DNA of 64,000 bases from Actinomycetota bacterium (GTDB taxonomy: Bacteria; Actinomycetota; CADDZG01; WHSQ01). Of this stretch, positions 35,132 through 43,123 are shown piece after piece. Position 1 is the first letter of the stretch. Each line of letters starts with the position of its first letter. The DNA lies in assembly GCA_009379915.1 (NCBI GenBank), contig WHSV01000004.1, positions 1-64,000 of the forward strand, read 5' to 3'. The position numbers were made by a program, and so were the translations under genes. The notes beneath the pieces were generated by a model. That model had not been told where the DNA came from. It made no database searches and saw nothing but the letters and a program-made list of their open reading frames with translations.

Positions 35132-36636
35132 TGCGACGTCTGGGCGCGGTGATGGTAGGCGTTGCGGTCGTGTCATTCGCAGCGGCTGCGGCGGGGATCG
35201 ACGTGCGCGCGACCTACGGCGCTCGGACCACCGGCGACGAGCCCTACTACCTGATCACGGCGGTCACCTTGTCAAGCGATCGCGACCTGGACATCTCGGA
35301 CGAGATCGAGGCCGGCGCGTTCCGCGAATGGCACGAGATCCCACTCGACGAGCAAACGAAATCGCTCGAGGGGGGCCGGCGCGTCAGCCCTCACGACCCG
35401 TTGCTCCCACTCCTGCTGGCCCTCCCGGTGGCGCTCGGTGGATGGGTGGGGGCGAAGGTGTTCCTGGCCGTCCTGGCCGGTCTTCTGGCCGCTCTTGTCG
35501 TTTGGATCGCGGTCCGCCGCTTCGGCGTGTCGGTGGGTGCGGCCGGGCTCACCGCCGGCGTCATCGGGGCATCGGCGCCGTTCGCCGTGTACGGCAACCA
35601 GGTCTACCCCGAACTCCCCGCGGCCCTTTGTGTTGCGGTGGCCGTCGCCGGCCTGACGGGTCGCCCCCCGCAGACCGGGGGATTCGTTGCGCTCGCAGCT
35701 GCAATCACCGCGCTTCCGTGGCTGTCGATCAAGTACGTTCCGGTGGCGGCGACCCTCGCCGTGCTTGGGGTGGTCGCTCTATGGCGAGCCGGGCGCAGGC
35801 GCGCGCTGGGCAGTTTCGTCGCCGCTCTCGCGCTCATGGGCATCGCATTCGTCGCCGGACATCTCCAGTGGTACGGCGGGGTGACGCCCTACGCGGTCGG
35901 AGATCACTTCAGCTCGGGTGAGTTCAGCGTCATCGGCAACGAGCCGAATTATTCGGGCCGGGCGCGCCGGCTCCTGGGACTGCTCGTCGACCGGAACTTC
36001 GGCCTCGTGGCGTGGCAGCCGGCGTGGTTCTTGATCGTTCCCGCCGCGGCCGCACTGATTAGAGCTCGGCCCGCGGCTTGGGGCGCGCTCGCTTTTCCGC
36101 TCGCCGCCGGATGGCTCAATGCGACGTTCATCGCGCCGACGATGCAGGGCTGGTGGTGGCCGGGACGCCAGCTCGTGGTGGTCCTGCCTTGCGCGGTGGT
36201 CTGCATCGCATGCTGGGCGAACGGTCACCGTGCGCGACTCGCAACGATCGCGCTGACGGGATCGCTCGGCATCGCGGCCCTCGTCTGGCTGTTGGCCGAC
36301 GGACTGAACCGCCGGATCACGTGGGTGGTCGACTTCTACGACACCACGAACCCCCTGTACGGGGTCTGGCAGCATGTCCTGCCGGACTATCTCGACGTCA
36401 CCTCGATGACGTGGGTCCTGCACGGAGCGTGGCTCGTCTTGGCCCTGGCCGTGGCGGCGCGAACCTGGCTGACGGCAGCTTCTGGGCTTCGGCGGAGCTT
36501 CGCTGCGCCTCGCCGAGCGAAAGGCACGGAACCCCGCCCTTCGGGCGAGCAAAGCCATTGGGCTTCGGCGGAGCTTCGCTGCGCCTCGCCGAGCGAAAGG
36601 CACGGAACCCCGCCCTCCGGGCGGGCAAGTTTCTAG
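35131..36636 (+). CDS. Polytopic membrane protein, probable GT-C-type glycosyltransferase
   Basis: About 501 aa with roughly ten hydrophobic helices. The first periplasmic loop carries TTGDEPYYLITAVTLSSDRDLDISDEIE, an acidic motif at the position of the catalytic Asp/Glu in GT-C enzymes such as ArnT-like and PMT-like mannosyltransferases. No family name can be given with certainty. It is translationally coupled to the permease (TGATG), so it belongs to the iron-box operon. The last 50 or so codons run through a tandem 70-bp repeat and are probably not ancestral; the stop TAG at 36634-36636 overlaps the stop of the convergent gene. Confidence 0.7.
   Translation: MRRLGAVMVGVAVVSFAAAAAGIDVRATYGARTTGDEPYYLITAVTLSSDRDLDISDEIEAGAFREWHEIPLDEQTKSLEGGRRVSPHDPLLPLLLALPVALGGWVGAKVFLAVLAGLLAALVVWIAVRRFGVSVGAAGLTAGVIGASAPFAVYGNQVYPELPAALCVAVAVAGLTGRPPQTGGFVALAAAITALPWLSIKYVPVAATLAVLGVVALWRAGRRRALGSFVAALALMGIAFVAGHLQWYGGVTPYAVGDHFSSGEFSVIGNEPNYSGRARRLLGLLVDRNFGLVAWQPAWFLIVPAAAALIRARPAAWGALAFPLAAGWLNATFIAPTMQGWWWPGRQLVVVLPCAVVCIACWANGHRARLATIALTGSLGIAALVWLLADGLNRRITWVVDFYDTTNPLYGVWQHVLPDYLDVTSMTWVLHGAWLVLALAVAARTWLTAASGLRRSFAAPRRAKGTEPRPSGEQSHWASAELRCASPSERHGTPPSGRASF
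36483..36628. repeat. Tandem 70-bp REP-like repeat, two copies
   Basis: Copy 1 is 36483-36552 and copy 2 is 36559-36628, period 76 bp, with 68 of 70 positions identical. Each contains imperfect palindromes (CTTCGGCGGAG against CGCCTCGCCGAG) and a terminal GC hairpin (CGCCC-TTCG-GGCG in copy 1; CCCGCCC-TCC-GGGCGGG in copy 2). The element reads through the end of the GT-C-like gene. It may be a mobile or extragenic palindromic repeat family. Confidence 0.85.
36609..36625 (+). terminator. Possible terminator hairpin at the end of the iron operon
   Basis: A 7-bp perfect stem (CCCGCCC/GGGCGGG) with loop TCC is followed by CAAGTTTCT. The T-tract is short. It is part of repeat copy 2 and lies just before the stop codons of both convergent genes. 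Confidence 0.4.
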
Positions 36637-37232
36637 TCCACCGTGAACTCGGTGGACATACCGAGCTGGAAGTGGTTCTCGATCTCGCCCTCCTCATGCT
36701 CAACGATGTTGCAGAAGAGGACGTAGTCCGCGGGCTCGAGTTCGAAGGTGCCCTCACAGCTCTCGCCCGAGGGAAAGGCCTCGACCTCGCCGATGAAGGC
36801 ACCGTCGGGAAGACCTTCCTCGTCGACGATCTCGTCGTCGTTCAGCGGGAGAGAGTCCACAGTCCCCGCCCTGACGACCACCAGCTCGTGCGCGTCCTCG
36901 CCCTCGTTGGCGATGTCGAACGTGACGGTGCCGGCCGAAACCGACCCGGACTCGGGCGAGACGCTCCATTCATCCAGGGTGACGGCCACCGTCTCGTCGG
37001 AGGTGGACGAGTCACCGACCGGCTCGCACTCCGCCACTCCCGAGCCGCTCGCGGAGGCCGATCCGCTACCCGAGCCGCTACCCGATCCGGACGCGCTTCC
37101 CGAACCACTGCCGGAGGCGGAACCCGAGCCGACGCTTCGAACGTCCGCGCCGTCATCGTCGCCGCCACAGGCCGCCAGCGCCATGAACAGCACCAGCACC
37201 ATGCCTCCGAGCCGGACGAAGCCACTGCCCAT
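36633..37232 (-). CDS. Cupredoxin-domain lipoprotein with Gly/Ser linker
   Basis: 199 aa. Signal peptide with lipobox LAAC (Cys22), then a 30-residue linker of almost only Gly, Ser and Ala (about 35-65), then a single cupredoxin-like beta domain (80-199). Likely type I copper ligands are His115 (EDAHELVVV), Cys174 and His179 (LFCNIVEHE), with His187 or Met192 (HFQLGM) completing the site. It should be an envelope-anchored electron carrier or metal-binding protein. An IdeR-like site (15/19) lies 54 bp upstream, suggesting iron control. AGGAGA about 9 nt before ATG 37232 supports the start. Confidence 0.8.
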   Translation of the reverse strand: MGSGFVRLGGMVLVLFMALAACGGDDDGADVRSVGSGSASGSGSGSASGSGSGSGSGSASASGSGVAECEPVGDSSTSDETVAVTLDEWSVSPESGSVSAGTVTFDIANEGEDAHELVVVRAGTVDSLPLNDDEIVDEEGLPDGAFIGEVEAFPSGESCEGTFELEPADYVLFCNIVEHEEGEIENHFQLGMSTEFTVD

Positions 37233-37285
37233 ATCTCTCTCTCCTGTTCGTCGGGAAACGCCTCGAATAAGGTGGGGCTAAGAAC

Positions 37286-37304
37286 TTGAGTTAGGCTACC
37301 CGAA
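37286..37304. promoter_or_regulatory. Candidate second IdeR/DtxR box
   Basis: TTGAGTTAGGCTACCCGAA agrees with TWAGGTWAGSCTWACCTWA at 15 of 19 positions, with the central GTTAGGCTA intact. It lies upstream of the cupredoxin gene (minus) and also at the head of the gltB leader (plus). A further half-site-like TAAGGTGGGGCTAA is at 37268-37281. Confidence 0.5.
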
Positions 37305-37375
37305 CACAGGGTGCGTGGGCAAACCACCCCTCGACAGGCGAAATGTGGCCGGTATCGTTGAACGGATGGCCTCGA

Positions 37376-37439
37376 GCGGGTAACGTTCCCCGCACTGCAA
37401 CGGTGAGCAATGGCGCTCCGCACTCGGGGCGCCTTTTTT
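37376..37439 (+). promoter_or_regulatory. gltB leader with intrinsic terminator (attenuator/riboswitch candidate)
   Basis: An 8-bp stem (37412-37419 with 37426-37433, one G-T pair, loop GCACTC) is followed directly by six T residues at 37434-37439: a strong plus-strand terminator 30 nt before the gltB start. No plus-strand gene ends nearby, so it must act on a gltB leader. CCCCG at 37388-37392 can pair with CGGGG at 37425-37429 to break the terminator, and GCGGG at 37376-37380 can pair with CCCGC at 37389-37393 to prevent that. This is the layout of a three-state attenuator. The effector is unknown. Confidence 0.65.
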
Positions 37440-37469
37440 ATGTCCCGAAACGACCTCTTTGGGGAGGGC

Positions 37470-40400
37470 ATGGGACGCACACATCCGTACGAGGGCGAAC
37501 GGGACGCCTGTGGCATCGGGTTCGTGGCCGACGCTCACGGCCGGACGACGCGCGCCATCGTGGACGCCGCGCTCGAGGCCCTCTGTCGCGTCAAGCACCG
37601 AGGAGCGGTGGCGGCCGACGACCTCACCGGGGACGGCGCGGGATTGCTGCTTCCTCTCCCCCGCGCCCTGCTGGCGGCAGAGATAGAGGGAGGGCCCGAG
37701 GAGAACGACCGTCTCGGGGTGGCGATGATCTTCGCGGACCCATCGGGCACCGACCCCGCGCGCCGGATCGTGGCCGAGGCTTGTGCTCAGGAGGCTCTAC
37801 AGGTCGTCGCCTGGCGCGTCGTCCCCACCGAGGACGGCGCTCTCGGGGACGCGGCGCGCGCCACGCGCCCCGCCATCGAGCAGGCGATCGTGCTCCGGCC
37901 GCTCGGCACCGATGCAGACGAGGGCGAACGGCGAGCCTTTCGAGCACGTCGTCGTATCCAGACGGCGGCGCGCGAGCAAAACGTGCGTCTGTACATCGCC
38001 TCCTTCTCCTTCAGAACGATCACGTACAAGGGCCTGGTCGCGGCCGACCAACTCGCGCGCTTCTATGAGGACCTCACCGACTCTCGCTACGAGACTTGGT
38101 TCGCTCTCTTCCATCAACGCTTCGCGACCAACACGACACCGACATGGGAGCGAGCGCAACCGTTTCGCTTCCTTGCACACAACGGTGAGATCAACACCAT
38201 TCGAGGAAACGTCGCCGCCATGAGCGCGCGCCAGGGCCGGCTTGGCTCGGCCGATCTCGCTCCCGAGGACCTGCTGCGTCCGGTCGTGGACGTCGAGGGG
38301 TCCGACTCGGCGATTCTCGACGAGGCGCTCGAGCTTCTGCAGCGCGGGGGCCGTGACGTGCAGCACGCGGCCGCGATGCTCGTGCCGGGGGCATGGGAGG
38401 ACGTCGCTCGGTCCGACGGCGACGTGCGCGACTTCTTTCGGTATCACTCGTGCCTGATCGAGCCCTGGGACGGACCTGCGGGCCTCGTCTTCACCGACGG
38501 TGAGCGCGTTGCAGCCACTCTCGACCGCAACGGATTGCGTCCCCTGCGCGTGTCGGTCTGCGACGACGGTCTCGTCGCGTGCTCGTCGGAGAGCGGTGCG
38601 GTGCCGACTCGCGGTCATGGCCGGGTGCGCCGCCTGAAGATCGGCCCTGGCCAGGGATTCTGCGTCGATCCCTCGCAGGGGGGCGTGATCGAGGACTCCG
38701 ACATCAAGAAGGGGCTCGCCCGGCGTCGCCCCTACGGGGAATGGTTGCGCGAGCACGTCGTAGAGGGCTCCCCCGGAACGCCGGTGGAGGCGGCGGGCGA
38801 GGACCTCACCGCCCGGCAGGTCGCGGCCGGATTCAACAAGGAGGAGTTCACGGTCGTCATCCGCCCGATGGCGACGGAGGGGACCGAGCCCACGTCATCG
38901 ATGGGCGACGACACGGCACAGCCGCCGCTCGCGCAGTGGGCGCGTCCGGTGTTCGGCTTCCTCAAGCAGCGGTTCGCCCAGGTGACCAACCCGCCGATCG
39001 ACCACCTCCGGGAGCGCCACGTCATGTCGCTCACGACTCGCCTCGGCGCCCGCCACGCCCTTCTTCAGGAGAAGCCGGAGGCGGCCAAACTGCGCGAGTA
39101 CGCGTCGTTCCTGTTGTGGCCCTCGGCCGTGGACGATCTCGCGAACGAGCGAGAGCGAGCGGGGCGGGTGGGTGGAAAATCACGAGGCGCGGCCCTGATC
39201 GATGCGACCTTCGACGTGGCGGAGGGTCCCGATGGGCTCGAGGCGGCCCTTCACCGCATGACGGCCGAGGCCGCCGGCTCGGTCCTGCGGGGCGCCGAAT
39301 ACGTCGTCGTGTCGGATCGCAAGGCGGGCCCCGAGCGCGTCGCCGTCCCGAGTGCCCTCGCCGCCGGAGCGGTTCACCACGAGCTCGTCGGGAGGGGCCT
39401 TCGGGCCCGGGCGAGCCTCATCGTGGATTGCGACGATCCGCGGGAGACGCACCACCTCGCGGTGCTGTTGACGAACGGCGCCGACGCGGTCTGTCCGCGC
39501 CTGACCCTTCAATCGATCGCCGAGCTCGCCAAGCGCGGCCGCCTGGGGGGCGGAGTGTCGAGCGACGAAGCCCAGCGCAACTACTTCCACGCCATCGAAG
39601 ACGGCCTCCTCAAGGTCATGTCGAAGATGGGAATCTCGACGATCGACTCCTACCGCGGCGCCCAGATAGTCGAAGCCATCGGTCTCGGGCCGGACGTGAT
39701 GGAGCTCTGTTTCGACGGGATTGCTTCGGTGCTCGGCGGTCTCTCCCTGATCGAGCTCGGCGCCGACGTCTGGAGACGCCACGAGCTTGCCTACGGAGGC
39801 GCCTCGCTTCCCAGTCCGGGGCTCATCAAGCACCGCAAGGGCGGTGACTATCACGCCACCAATCCGGAGGTCGTGGACTCGCTTCACGACACGGTGGGAC
39901 TGTCGGACGACCCCGACGACCGGCGGAACGCAGACCTCACCGCAGCCCACGCGCTCCAGCGCGCGACCAGGGGCGAAGACGCGGCCTACGCAAAGTTCGC
40001 CAGCCTCGTCAACGAACGGCCGCCGGCCGAGCCGCGCGACCTGCTCGAGTTCGTCGCGGCGGACGATCCCACCCCCCTGGCCGAGGTCGAGCCCGCGACG
40101 TCGATAGCCACGCGCTTCTCGACCGGCGCGATGAGCCACGGAGCGTTGAGCGCGGAGGCCCACGAAACGCTGTCGGTCGCGCTCAACATGATCGGAGGCA
40201 TGGCCAACACGGGCGAGGGCGGCGAGGCGCCGGAGCGTTACCGCGACCAGCGCAACAGCGGAATCAAGCAGATCGCGTCCGGCCGCTTCGGCGTCACCCC
40301 CGCCTACGTCGCCTTCGCCAAGGAGCTGCAGATCAAGATGGCTCAGGGATCGAAGCCGGGCGAGGGCGGCCAGTTGCCCGGCGTGAAGGTGTCCGCCGAG

Positions 40401-41960
40401 ATCGCCCGGCTGCGTCACACGGTGCCCGGCGTCGCACTCATCTCTCCCCCGCCGCACCACGACATCTACTCGATCGAGGACCTCGCGCAGCTCGTCTTCG
40501 ACCTGAAGCAGGCCAATCCGGAGGCAGACGTCTCCGTCAAGCTGGTCGCCTCCGAAGGCGTGGGAACGATCGCTGCCGGAGTGGTCAAGGCTCTCAGCGA
40601 CGTCGTGCACATTTCGGGGGCCGACGGCGGCACGGGAGCCAGTCCGCTGAGCTCCATCAAGAACGCGGGGCTCCCTTGGGAGATCGGCCTCGCGGAGACC
40701 CAGCGTGCGCTCGTCGAAAACGATCTGCGCGGCAGGGCGCGCCTGCGCGTCGACGGTGGATTCAAGACCGGGCGCGACGTCGTCGTTGCCGCGCTGCTCG
40801 GAGCCGACGAGTTCAGCTTCGGCACCGCGGCCCTACTGGCCGAGGGCTGCATCCTCGTTAGGACCTGCCACAGGGATACGTGCCCGGTCGGCATAGCCAC
40901 TCAGAATCCGGAGTTGAGAAAGAAGTTCGCGGGAACTCCGGCTATGGTCGCCCGCTACCTGCTGCTGGTGGCAGAGGAGGCGCGCCTGCTTCTGAGCTCG
41001 CTCGGACTTCGGAGCATCGACGAGGCCGTGGGCCGGGTGGATCTCCTTCGCCAGCGCCGGACGAACGACGCTCGTCACGACTCCCTCGATCTCACCCCCC
41101 TCCTGGTCGAAGCCGGCCGGCGCGAACGCAGGTTCACGGGCCGCCTGGCGATGCAGAGGCCGCGCTCTTCTCTGGGAGACAGGCTTTTCGCCGACGCGGT
41201 CGAGACGCTCGAGTCGGGCGACACCACGGAACTGAGCTACGACATAACGACCGCGGATCGCACCGTGGGTGCTCGCCTCGGGTGCTGGCTCGGCTCGAGG
41301 CCCCCGGATGCGACCAGAGGAACTGTGAGGGCCGATTTCGAGGGTGAGGCGGGTCAGAGTTTCGGCGCGTTCCTCGCCGACGGCATCGAACTGAACCTGG
41401 TGGGCGAGGCCAACGACTACGTTGCGAAGTCGATGAGCGGTGGTCGCATCACCGTCCGGCCGCCCGCGAACGACGCGGGCGACCCGTACCTGGTCGGCAA
41501 CACCGTTCTCTACGGCGCGACGGGCGGCCAATTGTTCGTGGCCGGGCGCGCCGGGGAACGCTTCGCGGTCCGCAACTCGGGTGCGGTCGCGGTCATCGAG
41601 GGTGCCGGCGATCACGCGTGCGAGTACATGACCGCCGGAGCGGTCGTGATCCTGGGCCCGGTGGGGCGCAACCTGGGAGCGGGGATGAGCGGCGGAGAGG
41701 CTTACGTCTACGATCCGTCGGACGAACTCGACGCGTCCCTCAACACTCAGCTCGTCGGCGCTTACGAACCGACCGGAGCACAGCTGGAATCACTCAAGCG
41801 AGTGATCGCGCGTCACCGCGAAGCGACGGGATCGTCCGTCGCCGCAGAGATCCTGGCCTCGTGGGAAGAGTCCCATAGTCACTTCAGACGGGTTGCACCG
41901 GTCGCCGAGATCGCGCGTCTCGAAGCAATGTTCGAGGGCACCGCAGCCGCGTACGTCTGA
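37470..41960 (+). CDS. gltB: Glutamate synthase, large (alpha) subunit
   Basis: 1496 aa. ATG 37470 follows GGGGAGG and leaves a 13-residue propeptide before Cys14 (DACGIGFVAD), the N-terminal nucleophile of the glutaminase domain; the ATG at 37440 lies on the terminator T-run and is less likely. The order is class II amidotransferase (14-400), central domain, FMN/2-oxoglutarate domain (about 850-1200; GSKPGEGGQLPG, ISGADGGTGASPLSSIKNAG), cysteines of the 3Fe-4S cluster (TCHRDTCPVG), and C-terminal beta-helix GXGXG domain (GEANDYVAKSMSGG). It makes glutamate from glutamine and 2-oxoglutarate. The small subunit gltD is not adjacent. Confidence 0.96.
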   Translation: MGRTHPYEGERDACGIGFVADAHGRTTRAIVDAALEALCRVKHRGAVAADDLTGDGAGLLLPLPRALLAAEIEGGPEENDRLGVAMIFADPSGTDPARRIVAEACAQEALQVVAWRVVPTEDGALGDAARATRPAIEQAIVLRPLGTDADEGERRAFRARRRIQTAAREQNVRLYIASFSFRTITYKGLVAADQLARFYEDLTDSRYETWFALFHQRFATNTTPTWERAQPFRFLAHNGEINTIRGNVAAMSARQGRLGSADLAPEDLLRPVVDVEGSDSAILDEALELLQRGGRDVQHAAAMLVPGAWEDVARSDGDVRDFFRYHSCLIEPWDGPAGLVFTDGERVAATLDRNGLRPLRVSVCDDGLVACSSESGAVPTRGHGRVRRLKIGPGQGFCVDPSQGGVIEDSDIKKGLARRRPYGEWLREHVVEGSPGTPVEAAGEDLTARQVAAGFNKEEFTVVIRPMATEGTEPTSSMGDDTAQPPLAQWARPVFGFLKQRFAQVTNPPIDHLRERHVMSLTTRLGARHALLQEKPEAAKLREYASFLLWPSAVDDLANERERAGRVGGKSRGAALIDATFDVAEGPDGLEAALHRMTAEAAGSVLRGAEYVVVSDRKAGPERVAVPSALAAGAVHHELVGRGLRARASLIVDCDDPRETHHLAVLLTNGADAVCPRLTLQSIAELAKRGRLGGGVSSDEAQRNYFHAIEDGLLKVMSKMGISTIDSYRGAQIVEAIGLGPDVMELCFDGIASVLGGLSLIELGADVWRRHELAYGGASLPSPGLIKHRKGGDYHATNPEVVDSLHDTVGLSDDPDDRRNADLTAAHALQRATRGEDAAYAKFASLVNERPPAEPRDLLEFVAADDPTPLAEVEPATSIATRFSTGAMSHGALSAEAHETLSVALNMIGGMANTGEGGEAPERYRDQRNSGIKQIASGRFGVTPAYVAFAKELQIKMAQGSKPGEGGQLPGVKVSAEIARLRHTVPGVALISPPPHHDIYSIEDLAQLVFDLKQANPEADVSVKLVASEGVGTIAAGVVKALSDVVHISGADGGTGASPLSSIKNAGLPWEIGLAETQRALVENDLRGRARLRVDGGFKTGRDVVVAALLGADEFSFGTAALLAEGCILVRTCHRDTCPVGIATQNPELRKKFAGTPAMVARYLLLVAEEARLLLSSLGLRSIDEAVGRVDLLRQRRTNDARHDSLDLTPLLVEAGRRERRFTGRLAMQRPRSSLGDRLFADAVETLESGDTTELSYDITTADRTVGARLGCWLGSRPPDATRGTVRADFEGEAGQSFGAFLADGIELNLVGEANDYVAKSMSGGRITVRPPANDAGDPYLVGNTVLYGATGGQLFVAGRAGERFAVRNSGAVAVIEGAGDHACEYMTAGAVVILGPVGRNLGAGMSGGEAYVYDPSDELDASLNTQLVGAYEPTGAQLESLKRVIARHREATGSSVAAEILASWEESHSHFRRVAPVAEIARLEAMFEGTAAAYV

Positions 41961-41972
41961 AGCGCGTGGGAC

Positions 41973-42305
41973 CTAGGAGTCCTTCTCCCATTTGATTCGC
42001 TTGCGGAAGAACCCCTCGAGGCCCTCGAAGTCGAACCAGTGATCCTCCTCGTAGCGCTGGAGCGAGGACACATCGTCCGCGGAGAGGGACGTGTAGACGC
42101 GTTCGGTCGTAATTCGCTCCACCCGCGCGCCGGGGACCTCGACCAGGTCTCCGCCATCATCGGGCTTCATGGCGAGACCGTGGAAGATGTTGTCCTCATC
42201 GTCACCCAGGACCGCCTTGACCTCCCCCAGAAGCTCGCCGCCCGAGCCCATCACCGGAGCCTCCTTGGGGGTCACCAACCACGCGACCTGCTTCTCCTCC
42301 GTCAT
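41973..42305 (-). CDS. Small PRC-barrel-like protein of unknown function
   Basis: 110 aa from ATG 42305 with GGGAAG just upstream. Residues 1-70 (VMGSGGELLGEVKAVLGDDEDNIFHGLAMKP...LVEVPGARVERITTERVYTSL) have the beta-strand spacing of PRC-barrel or DUF2171-type stress proteins. The C-terminus is charged and aromatic (WFDFEGLEGFFRKRIKW). No membrane segment or signal peptide. It ends 12 nt from gltB, convergently. The family call is tentative. Confidence 0.6.
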   Translation of the reverse strand: MTEEKQVAWLVTPKEAPVMGSGGELLGEVKAVLGDDEDNIFHGLAMKPDDGGDLVEVPGARVERITTERVYTSLSADDVSSLQRYEEDHWFDFEGLEGFFRKRIKWEKDS

Positions 42306-42364
42306 CTCTTCCCTTTGAATCGATCGATTCGGAGCATTGTCGCGGACATCAGCCCTCCGTCCGT

Positions 42365-43120
42365 CTAGGACCGGAAGCTCAGGTCTCCGCAGTTCAACTC
42401 GAAGAACGGATCCAGGAGCGGGTCGTAGTACTGAGGGATCCTGAACACGTCCTCCCTGCGCTCCTTCAGCTTGGTCCGTGAACCCTCGAGAACGTAGAAC
42501 CGCTCGGAGAACCACCACCTCGTGTTGGTGGTGTTCCTCGTCTCGGCTCTGAGGAGCACCATACGGCCTCGCCGGCATTCGACCCCCTCCGCGAAGCGCC
42601 AGATGCCTCCAACTCGGAGGGCGAGCGGCGCCCCATCACTAGTGACCGGAACCACTTCGTCTCCGTCGAGCACGAACATGTTCAGCACCCGGGTCGCGCC
42701 CGAGTGGTAGACCTGGTCGCCCACCTTGACGAAGAGCTCGTCGCTGCCGTCGCCCTGAACGTCCGCCCTCCCCACCGCCCTCGGATAGCTGAAGCGCGAA
42801 CCCGCGTCGAGCCGGCGATCGGCCAGCTCGCCGGAATCCGTGATCACCCGGAGCCACCACGACACCGGACTGAGATCGTCGTCGAGCTCTGCGTAGACCG
42901 TGGCTCGGTCGTCCTCGCCATCCCCGTCGAAGTCACCGGTCACCGAGGTCTCGCAACCAGCCGTGGGGGGCAACGAGGGCCCGGCTAAAGGACACGGCTC
43001 TCCGTTGATTATCTCGCGCGGGATCCCCGCGGGGGCGGTGGGTTCGCGCTCCGAACCGGAGCAGCCGGTAAGGGCCACGGCGACCACGAGGGCGGTGACG
43101 AATGCGCGTGGCGGCCGCAT
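42365..43120 (-). CDS. Lipoprotein with FG-GAP-like calcium motif
   Basis: 251 aa. Signal peptide ends in lipobox LTGC (Cys20). The mature protein contains DFDGDGEDDRATVY, an FG-GAP/dockerin-type Asp-rich calcium loop, followed later by ADVQGDGSDELFVKV, a second similar strand pair, so a small partial beta-propeller is likely. The C-terminus has a Cys (LNCGDLSF) that could pair with earlier cysteines. Function unknown. It starts 3 nt after the UDG gene and is probably co-transcribed with it. Confidence 0.7.
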   Translation of the reverse strand: MRPPRAFVTALVVAVALTGCSGSEREPTAPAGIPREIINGEPCPLAGPSLPPTAGCETSVTGDFDGDGEDDRATVYAELDDDLSPVSWWLRVITDSGELADRRLDAGSRFSYPRAVGRADVQGDGSDELFVKVGDQVYHSGATRVLNMFVLDGDEVVPVTSDGAPLALRVGGIWRFAEGVECRRGRMVLLRAETRNTTNTRWWFSERFYVLEGSRTKLKERREDVFRIPQYYDPLLDPFFELNCGDLSFRS

Positions 43121-43123
43121 ACG

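Noticed and set aside
37366-37383. Leader peptide MASSG in the gltB leader as a ribosome-stalling attenuator
   Set aside because: It has no Glu or Gln codons and no clear ribosome binding site, so amino-acid stalling is not supported.
39180-40610. Long open frame (476 codons) antisense to gltB
   Set aside because: Same reason: gltB is unambiguous and the antisense product has no recognisable features.
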